From contig JAAOXY010000095.1 in assembly GCA_018221065.1 (NCBI GenBank), positions 1 through 20,655 of the forward strand: a stretch of 20,655 bases of DNA, given 5' to 3'. Source of the DNA: Candidatus Aenigmatarchaeota archaeon (GTDB lineage Archaea; Aenigmatarchaeota; Aenigmatarchaeia; Aenigmatarchaeales; Aenigmatarchaeaceae). Of the stretch, positions 15,648 to 20,655 are shown piece after piece (position 1 is the stretch's first letter; each line of letters starts with the position of its first letter). A program made the position numbers and the translations under genes. Under the pieces are notes generated by a model that was not told the origin of the DNA, made no database searches, and worked only from the letters and a program-made list of their open reading frames with translations.

Positions 15648-15660
15648 CTATATAATATAG
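15648..15660 (-). promoter_or_regulatory. Likely TATA box of the PEP synthase operon
   Basis: CTATATTATATAG on the minus strand would start transcription near 15628, giving a leader of about 40 nt with CAGGT 20 bp before the ATG at 15586. Another candidate, GTATTTAAG at 15681-15689, would give a longer leader. The 177-bp gap 15587-15763 otherwise holds only divergent promoter sequence; I see no RNA gene in it. Confidence 0.4.
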
Positions 15661-15729
15661 GCACCATTTTGTACAACAACCTTAAATACATTGTAAAATA
15701 ACCTAACGATAATCGCCGAAGGGACTTCA

Positions 15730-15740
15730 AATTATATATA
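15730..15740 (+). promoter_or_regulatory. TATA box of GGGP synthase
   Basis: AATTATATATA is centred about 28 bp before the ATG at 15764, placing transcription start at or next to the start codon. Short inverted repeats flank it (cgccg at 15714 with cggcg at 15741; cttca at 15725 with tgaag at 15750). Confidence 0.55.
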
Positions 15741-15763
15741 CGGCGTAACTGAAGGTATTTCAT

Positions 15764-16699
15764 ATGAAACCAGGAAAAGTAGAAAAATACATACATGAGA
15801 AGATAGAAAGTGATGGAGCATTGCTCTTATCACTAATTGATCCTGATAGCCAGCCATTTGAAGTTGGCGCAAAAATAGCCGAAGCTTCAGCTGAAGCTGG
15901 TGCTGATGCAATTCTTATTGGTGGTTCAATAGGAGCTCAGGGTATGCTTCTTGATAAGACCACAAAAATGATTAGAGAAAGAGTAAATATTCCTATTATA
16001 CTATTTCCAGGTAATGTTGGTACAATAACACCATTTGCTGATGCTACTTACTTCATGTATGTCCTAAATTCTAGAGAAGTATACTGGATATCCACAGTTC
16101 AAATCCAAGGAGCTCCAGTAGTAAAGAGAATGGGTCTAGAAGCAATACCAACAGGATATATGATTCTAGAACCTGGAAGAGCAGTAGGATGGATATCTAA
16201 TGCTAACCTAGTACCAAGAAACAGGCCAGATCTAGCAGCAGTAACAGCACTAGCTGGTGAGATGATGGGTGCTAGAATAATAGTAGCTGACTCTGGTTCA
16301 GGAGCACCATCTCCAGCATCTCCAGAACTAATCTCAGCTATTAAATCACAATTAACAGTACCATTCATCTATGGTGGTGGATGTAGATCTCCACAACAAG
16401 TCAAGGACATAATTAAAGCTGGTGCTGACGGTGTTCAAATAGGAACTGCATTTGAAATGGAAGGAAGTACTAAAGAAATACAGGAAAAGGTAGGCCGTAT
16501 GGTTAACGCAGTAAAAGAAGCTGCTAAGGAAAGAAGAACCAAAATAGCAAAGAAAGGAAAATTGGCAAAAATAAAGCAAAAAATGCACTTCCCTAGATTT
16601 GATCTTACAAACATAACAAGAAGATTCAAAAAGCAGAAGAAAAACGATAATGGAAACGGAAAACCTGTAGAACAACCAGTTCAGCAGCCTAAGAAATAA
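15764..16699 (+). CDS. Geranylgeranylglyceryl phosphate synthase, group II-like, with basic C-terminal extension
   Basis: Makes the first ether bond of archaeal lipids from glycerol-1-phosphate and geranylgeranyl diphosphate. Residues 1-250 form the TIM-barrel enzyme: LIDPDSQPF (24-32), GGSIGAQG (53-60), LFPGNVGTI (80-88), the GYMILEPGRAVGWI segment (131-144), DSGSGAPSP, YGGGCRSPQQV (203-213) and GADGVQIGTAFE phosphate loop (220-231). Where homologues have YLEAGSGA, with Tyr and Glu in the active site, this protein has VADSGSGA (Val174, Asp176). Residues 251-311 are an added tail, Lys/Arg-rich to about 293, then Asn/Pro/Gln-rich. Family enzymes are usually 230-260 residues. The 3' end overlaps the convergent DUF460 gene by 11 bp. 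Confidence 0.92.
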   Translation: MKPGKVEKYIHEKIESDGALLLSLIDPDSQPFEVGAKIAEASAEAGADAILIGGSIGAQGMLLDKTTKMIRERVNIPIILFPGNVGTITPFADATYFMYVLNSREVYWISTVQIQGAPVVKRMGLEAIPTGYMILEPGRAVGWISNANLVPRNRPDLAAVTALAGEMMGARIIVADSGSGAPSPASPELISAIKSQLTVPFIYGGGCRSPQQVKDIIKAGADGVQIGTAFEMEGSTKEIQEKVGRMVNAVKEAAKERRTKIAKKGKLAKIKQKMHFPRFDLTNITRRFKKQKKNDNGNGKPVEQPVQQPKK

Positions 16700-17879
16700 A
16701 TTTATTCTTATAATCAACTAACCAATCTAAAAAATTGACTCTCTCATTATCTTTTAACGCAAATTCTAAATCATCTTCAGATACAGCAGCATAATAATCT
16801 GTCATCTTAACATCAATATCAGTAACTATGATTATATCAGCATTTTCTAACATCTCTCGTATTTCATTATTAAAATCAGCTATAACTATCCTTGGACCAC
16901 AAGCTATCAAAGCCCTAGCAGCTCTCTTAGATGGTTTGATATCCTTGAACCACACAACTTGATCAGTCAGACCATATTCTAGATTAGCATTTGTTATTTC
17001 ATCAGCATCAAAATTATTCACTGGTATAACAGGAACACATCCCTCTTCTTCCAGTAACTTTACTTCATCTTCTCTTCCAACCTTTCTCTCATAAGCCATC
17101 TTGATATTTCTCTGTTTGTTAAGTTCAAACTGAAGCTGTTTTATCAGTATATCCTTAGCTTTGATTTCTTTTACCTTCATAACTTCTGTCCGTGCTTCCA
17201 TATTTTTCTCTCGTTCCTCGTCCATGTAAGTTTTTTTCTGTTTTTCAAGAAGTTTTAATTTTTCCTCAAGTTTCTCAGTATAGATTTTCAATATATCATA
17301 TCTTCTCTGATTTTCTTTTACCTTTCTTCTAAGACCTTTTGCAAGACCTTCCCAATCTATTTTTCTATCAGGTTCTTTCTTTTGTAGCTCTTCTTGCACT
17401 TCAACATCAAGTATTTTATCTATAGCTTCATCAATGCTACTAACTTTTTTCTCAATAATCATAGCCTTAACATCATCACTAAAACTTAACAAATCCCTTG
17501 TATTTAGTATAGAATCTATTTTTCTAAATAATATTTCATATTGATTATAAACTACAAGAGCTGATGCAAGAGCATCTCTCTCATGATCATTAGACACATT
17601 TTTTTCAGAAGTAATGTCATCTTTATCATCAACTAACATATCGCTTTCAGGTTTCCATATATTACACCCCAAACTAGATGCTAATTTTTCTGCAGAAGTT
17701 CCAGTAGAAGCCTTATCTATTGCTAATAATACAGGTCTACCAAGTTTAATTACTTCTTCCTTTATTGTAGGAAATGTCAATTCTCTATCACTTTTTAATT
17801 TTAGTATATCACCATTCAAACTAACAACTGCAAATGCTGATGTTAATCCTGGATCAAAACCTATTATCACTGGCTTCAT
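16689..17879 (-). CDS. DUF460/COG2433 protein, RuvC-like RNase H fold with coiled coil
   Basis: Predicted nuclease of the RuvC/YqgF superfamily, biochemically undefined. Residues 1-115 carry the RNase H-fold signature: Asp9 in GFDPGLTSAFAVV, Asp55 at the end of the LLAID strand (Glu in RuvC), and DHERDA (98-103) with Asp98, Glu100 and Asp102. Residues 175-275 form a long charged coiled coil, and the C-terminal 120 residues form a small alpha/beta domain (ALIACGPRIVIADF and later). Its 396 residues are fewer than the 600 or so I associate with many COG2433 members, so an N-terminal region may be absent. It starts 4 bp after the ERCC4 nuclease stop codon, implying a shared transcript and a role with branched DNA or RNA. 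Confidence 0.8.
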   Translation of the reverse strand: MKPVIIGFDPGLTSAFAVVSLNGDILKLKSDRELTFPTIKEEVIKLGRPVLLAIDKASTGTSAEKLASSLGCNIWKPESDMLVDDKDDITSEKNVSNDHERDALASALVVYNQYEILFRKIDSILNTRDLLSFSDDVKAMIIEKKVSSIDEAIDKILDVEVQEELQKKEPDRKIDWEGLAKGLRRKVKENQRRYDILKIYTEKLEEKLKLLEKQKKTYMDEEREKNMEARTEVMKVKEIKAKDILIKQLQFELNKQRNIKMAYERKVGREDEVKLLEEEGCVPVIPVNNFDADEITNANLEYGLTDQVVWFKDIKPSKRAARALIACGPRIVIADFNNEIREMLENADIIIVTDIDVKMTDYYAAVSEDDLEFALKDNERVNFLDWLVDYKNKFIS

Positions 17880-17883
17880 ATTA

Positions 17884-18534
17884 TCACTTTTTCTTTGGTA
17901 TATATTCTCTTTCTAATATCTTCCGTATTGTCTTAGCTGTCTTAGGACCGACATTAGTAGCTCCTTTCAATTCTTTTTCAGAAGCATTAAAAATATTAAC
18001 AGGAGTTTTAAAATGTTCCAACAAAGATCTTGCTCTTACTATAGATATACCAGGAAGACCATGCACAAGATATTCCTGCTCTTGTTCAGGAGATTGTGCT
18101 TTCTTGCTACCTCTTATTGGTACTTCTCTCCGATGATCTATTTGTTCTTTTCTTGCAATCCAATATATCATCCCTGCTGTTTCTGCCAGAGTCTTTGTCC
18201 ATATAATTGGAACTTCGTAATCAAATGTTATTGAAGCTAATGCACCTCTTATTGCATTCGGATGTAATGTACCATAAAGATCTTTACCTTCTATAATAAG
18301 AAGTGGTTTTTCAAAATTCTCTTTCATGTTCTTTAATTGTTGAAATAATCTTCTATCAATTATACTTTTTACAAAATCAGATGTTGTCTTTCTTTCTATA
18401 GCTATTCTATCAGAAACAATATAGTCTCCAGATACTAGCATTTTGTCATGAATAACACATTCAAACTGAGAAAAATAATCCCTTATACCACTAGCTAATT
18501 CACGTTTGTCAACAAAAATAAGGACCTTTGCCAT
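17884..18534 (-). CDS. ERCC4-type structure-specific nuclease with HhH domain (XPF/Hef nuclease part)
   Basis: A 216-residue nuclease for 3'-flap and branched DNA by family knowledge. The XPF signature is complete: VDKRE (8-12), GDY (36-38), Asp42, ERKTTSDF (47-54) and RRLFQQL (61-67). Two helix-hairpin-helix motifs occupy about 153-206 (HGLPGISIVRARSLLEHF and TNVGPKTAKTIRKIL). No helicase is fused; a separate SF2 helicase gene lies upstream on the same strand. The C-terminus (REYIPKKK) shows no PCNA-binding box of the kind found on crenarchaeal XPF. DUF460 follows after 4 bp. An AT-rich TATA-like element at 18550-18558 suggests its own near-leaderless start. Confidence 0.93.
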   Translation of the reverse strand: MAKVLIFVDKRELASGIRDYFSQFECVIHDKMLVSGDYIVSDRIAIERKTTSDFVKSIIDRRLFQQLKNMKENFEKPLLIIEGKDLYGTLHPNAIRGALASITFDYEVPIIWTKTLAETAGMIYWIARKEQIDHRREVPIRGSKKAQSPEQEQEYLVHGLPGISIVRARSLLEHFKTPVNIFNASEKELKGATNVGPKTAKTIRKILEREYIPKKK

Positions 18535-18580
18535 GTAATAATTAGATAGTTTAAAATATTTATTGTTTCTTCAGAACAAG

Positions 18581-18967
18581 TTATTCTTCCCATTCTTCCT
18601 CAATAGCTCTTTTTTGCTCTTCTGTAGGCCATGGACATTTTGACAATGATATCTTTATTTTTTCACCCATGCCATATCTTGTTCCCCATTCCCCTCTTCC
18701 GTTTGTTAAATCATATGCATTATCATTTATTTTGATATCATAATGTTGTTTATCATGATTATAGTCTACATTAATACCATCACCCAAATCATTAAAATTC
18801 TCATAATAGAATGAAAAGCTTCTATCCATACCTGTCTCATGAAAATCTTCCAATTTTCCAGTCAACTTCACATCTTTTAATTTTTTAAATTGAAGATAAT
18901 TTAGATATAACTCAATATCAAGATTTCCTAATATGACAGCTCTACCTTCAAAATTAATTTCATCCAT
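18581..18967 (-). CDS. Hypothetical 128-aa protein between helicase and nuclease
   Basis: Not recognised. The product is soluble, acidic, with alternating strands rich in Asp, Asn and Tyr (YYENFNDLGDGINVDYN) and a short helical acidic C-terminus (WPTEEQKRAIEEEWEE); it has a single Cys and no membrane helix. It lies 24 bp after the helicase stop and 46 bp before the nuclease start, all on one strand. A TATA box exactly 26 bp upstream supports the ATG and a leaderless mRNA. Its position suggests, but does not prove, a link with the flanking repair proteins. Confidence 0.7.
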   Translation of the reverse strand: MDEINFEGRAVILGNLDIELYLNYLQFKKLKDVKLTGKLEDFHETGMDRSFSFYYENFNDLGDGINVDYNHDKQHYDIKINDNAYDLTNGRGEWGTRYGMGEKIKISLSKCPWPTEEQKRAIEEEWEE

Positions 18968-18988
18968 ACAAGTAATAGAATAGAAAAA

Positions 18989-18997
18989 GATTTAAGG
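18989..18997 (-). promoter_or_regulatory. TATA box of the 128-aa protein, containing the helicase stop codon
   Basis: The minus strand reads CCTTAAATC, centred 26 bp from the ATG at 18967. The TAA inside it is the helicase stop codon. Confidence 0.5.
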
Positions 18998-20515
18998 CTT
19001 CTTCATGAACTTCATCAAACTAGAATTCTGTTTATTCTGCATACCTTTCAATATATCTTTCATAGTCTCTTCCTTCCTTTTAGCAATATAATAATAAGTC
19101 TCATCTCTCGTTCCTCTTGTTAACAAGAATATTATCCTTCCTATCTTTGTTCTTCCGACTCTCCCTCTTCTTTGTATTGTTCTTATCTCAGAAGGAACTG
19201 AATCATAGAATATAGCAATATCAGCACTAGCTAAATGTAGCCCCTCTTCACCAATAGGAGAAGTTATTAAACAATTATAGACATCTGCTTCATAATCCTT
19301 TATCACATCTATCTGTTGTTTCTGTGATAATCCTTTTACTCCAGCCTGACCTATCAGACTCGTAGCTCTACATCCTTTAATATTATTCAATATATCTTCT
19401 ATTCTTTCAATGTTATCTCTAAAATGACTAAAGACTATTATCTTAACATCTTTGTTTTTTTGCAATTGTTCTTCCATTATCTCAGCTATTTTCAATATCT
19501 TAGGATGTTCTGTCTCATATGTTTCTATCATCCTAATTGCTTTCATAATTTCTGGATCACTCAAAGCTCTTCTATCAGAAGCTGCTTTTTTCAATCTTAA
19601 TTTTTTAATATACTTTCTTGCAGCTTTTACACTTTGTGTCTCCATCATTTCTAATAAATGAGAAACTTTGATAGCTTTAGTAATCTGTGCAACAAGATTG
19701 AAATAAACGGGTCTCTTATCAGTTTCCAATTCTTTCATTATTCTTCTTTGTGCATCAAGAAGATCTTTCTTTCCTCGTGCATGGATATCATATCTTCTAA
19801 GACCAGAAAAATCATTTTTCAAAGAAGCCTTTATCAGACTTTGAGCATCTTTTAGTTCTTGTGGCAAATCTACCCTAATGTATTCAGTATCAATTTCCTT
19901 CACATACTTCATAATATCTTCATCTTCTTCTGTTCTAATCTCAACAGCATCTATAGAAAGATTTTTTGTAATATGTTTAATCTTTTCCTCATCACCACCA
20001 GGAGAAGCTGTTAATCCAAGTATCAAATGTCCTGGAACCATTCCATACATCTTTGAAACATATGTATAAGCATAATCTTTTACAGCTCTATGACATTCAT
20101 CAAATATCATTAAAGAAAAATTCTTAAGACCGATCAAACCATTTTTAATGTCATTCCTTATTGTCTGTGGCGTTGCAACTATTATTGGAGATCTATGATA
20201 AAGATGCATTCTGTCTTCAGGTCTAATAACCCCTGTCACTAAAACTATCTCATTTTCTTCCATATCCATAAATTTTCTAAAAGCATCTTGATGTTGTGCA
20301 CATAGCGGTCTAGTTGGAGCCATCATCAATATTTTTTTCTCAGGATATTTGTTCAATCTATGTGCAGCTACCATTACAGCTATCTGTGTCTTTCCCATTC
20401 CTGTAGGCAAAACACAAAGAGTATTTTTCTTAATAGCTGTCTTCACTATGCTCTCTTGGTAAGCTCTAGACTCAAGAACATTATTTTTGATGTATGGTGC
20501 TCTAATGAATGTCAT
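18992..20515 (-). CDS. SF2 helicase, Hef/FANCM family (helicase-only)
   Basis: ATP-dependent DNA helicase/translocase for stalled forks and branched DNA by homology to the helicase half of archaeal Hef and to FANCM. From the ATG at 20515 the product is 507 residues: motif I LPTGMGKTQ (Walker A, about 36-44), motif Ia APTRPLCAQH, motif II DECH (about 139-142), motif III LTASPG, a helical insert domain, motif IV VFSHFRDN and motif VI QRRGRVGR. The frame opens at 20530, but TATA spacing and the TFIRAPYI start favour 20515. It ends soon after motif VI with a short basic tail and lacks the ERCC4 nuclease domain fused in euryarchaeal Hef; that domain is encoded 458 bp further on. Confidence 0.93.
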   Translation of the reverse strand: MTFIRAPYIKNNVLESRAYQESIVKTAIKKNTLCVLPTGMGKTQIAVMVAAHRLNKYPEKKILMMAPTRPLCAQHQDAFRKFMDMEENEIVLVTGVIRPEDRMHLYHRSPIIVATPQTIRNDIKNGLIGLKNFSLMIFDECHRAVKDYAYTYVSKMYGMVPGHLILGLTASPGGDEEKIKHITKNLSIDAVEIRTEEDEDIMKYVKEIDTEYIRVDLPQELKDAQSLIKASLKNDFSGLRRYDIHARGKKDLLDAQRRIMKELETDKRPVYFNLVAQITKAIKVSHLLEMMETQSVKAARKYIKKLRLKKAASDRRALSDPEIMKAIRMIETYETEHPKILKIAEIMEEQLQKNKDVKIIVFSHFRDNIERIEDILNNIKGCRATSLIGQAGVKGLSQKQQIDVIKDYEADVYNCLITSPIGEEGLHLASADIAIFYDSVPSEIRTIQRRGRVGRTKIGRIIFLLTRGTRDETYYYIAKRKEETMKDILKGMQNKQNSSLMKFMKKP

Positions 20516-20544
20516 TATAATCAATCTCATTTAAGAAATTTAAG

Positions 20545-20555
20545 GATTTATATTT
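20545..20555 (-). promoter_or_regulatory. TATA box of the helicase gene
   Basis: The minus strand reads AATATAAATCC, predicting a start near 20524 and a leader of about 9 nt to the ATG at 20515. It overlaps the stop codon (20548-20550) of the upstream gene. A weaker CTTAAATTT follows at 20537-20545. Confidence 0.45.
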
Positions 20556-20655
20556 TCTCGGCCATAGCAAGAGGTGAACCACCAGCATGCCATGAATACC
20601 TTGGTCTTATCTGTATATTGAATAATCTTTCAGAATTATCATCTAATACCAAAGC
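20548..20655 (-). CDS. 3' end of an unidentified leftward gene (partial)
   Basis: A minus-strand frame is open from the right edge to a TAA at 20548, giving 35 C-terminal residues that include RPRYSWHAGGSPLAMAEK. Composition is protein-like and the stop lies 32 bp before the helicase start, as with other tandem genes here. I do not recognise the family. Confidence 0.5.
   Translation of the reverse strand, partial: ALVLDDNSERLFNIQIRPRYSWHAGGSPLAMAEKI

Noticed and set aside
15587..15763. A tRNA or other RNA gene in the PEP synthase/GGGP synthase gap
   Set aside because: No cloverleaf, T-loop GTTCAA-type sequence or long helix is visible; the gap is explained by two promoters.
15587..15796. 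Upstream extension of the PEP synthase frame with hydrophobic residues, which could suggest a membrane-anchored enzyme
   Set aside because: It crosses the divergent promoter region and even enters the GGGP synthase start; homologues begin near LLGGKG, and the likely TATA boxes lie within the extension.
18534..18992. A single Hef gene broken by a frameshift
   Set aside because: The helicase and nuclease frames each end and begin cleanly, with a different complete gene and promoter signals between them; no remnant of a linker is seen.

Overview
This is an AT-rich, densely packed archaeal segment. Archaeal markers are RNA polymerase subunit L, the transcript-cleavage factor TFS, archaeal Dph2, geranylgeranylglyceryl phosphate (GGGP) synthase with geranylgeranyl reductase, a DUF460/COG2433 protein, an ER-type (Ser/His) signal peptidase, and TATA boxes about 26 bp before many starts. 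Low GC, short genes and almost no spacer fit a small-genome archaeon such as a DPANN lineage or a reduced euryarchaeon. That placement is an inference; no rRNA or other decisive marker is present. I see no rRNA, tRNA, CRISPR array, insertion sequence, integrase or attachment site, and no gene-free stretch over 300 bases.

Layout, left to right. 1-65 holds the first codons of a leftward gene cut by the edge, facing a rightward 90-aa membrane protein across a symmetric promoter. Then come aspartyl-tRNA synthetase and a ferredoxin/geranylgeranyl reductase operon (rightward), an M42 aminopeptidase (leftward), and a small Cys-containing protein plus an M20 hydrolase (rightward). A leftward three-gene unit (small membrane protein, ZIP metal transporter, tiny lipoprotein) faces a rightward Kef-type cation/proton antiporter. 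From 8812 to 15586 everything is leftward: PEP synthase, rhomboid protease, Dph2, RpoL, signal peptidase, TFS and a MutS-like ATPase. GGGP synthase is rightward. 16689-20655 is leftward: a Hef/XPF-type helicase, an unknown 128-aa protein, an ERCC4 nuclease, the RuvC-like DUF460 protein, and the tail of an unknown gene at the right edge.

Functionally the window combines archaeal lipid synthesis (ether-lipid first step, and saturation of isoprenoid chains with a dedicated ferredoxin), gluconeogenic carbon flow (PEP synthase), information processing (AspRS, RpoL, TFS, Dph2), membrane and secretion functions, and a DNA-repair group. The parts most worth follow-up are the repair group, where the helicase and nuclease usually fused as Hef are separate genes around an unknown protein and next to a RuvC-fold protein; the MutS-like ATPase with Asn in place of the Walker B glutamate; GGGP synthase with changed active-site residues and a basic tail; the M20 hydrolase lacking the lid-domain His segment; and the ZIP/lipoprotein unit. 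Many genes seem to have their own TATA box fused to the previous gene's stop codon and to be leaderless, while genes inside tight pairs carry GGTG/AGGT-type ribosome sites.
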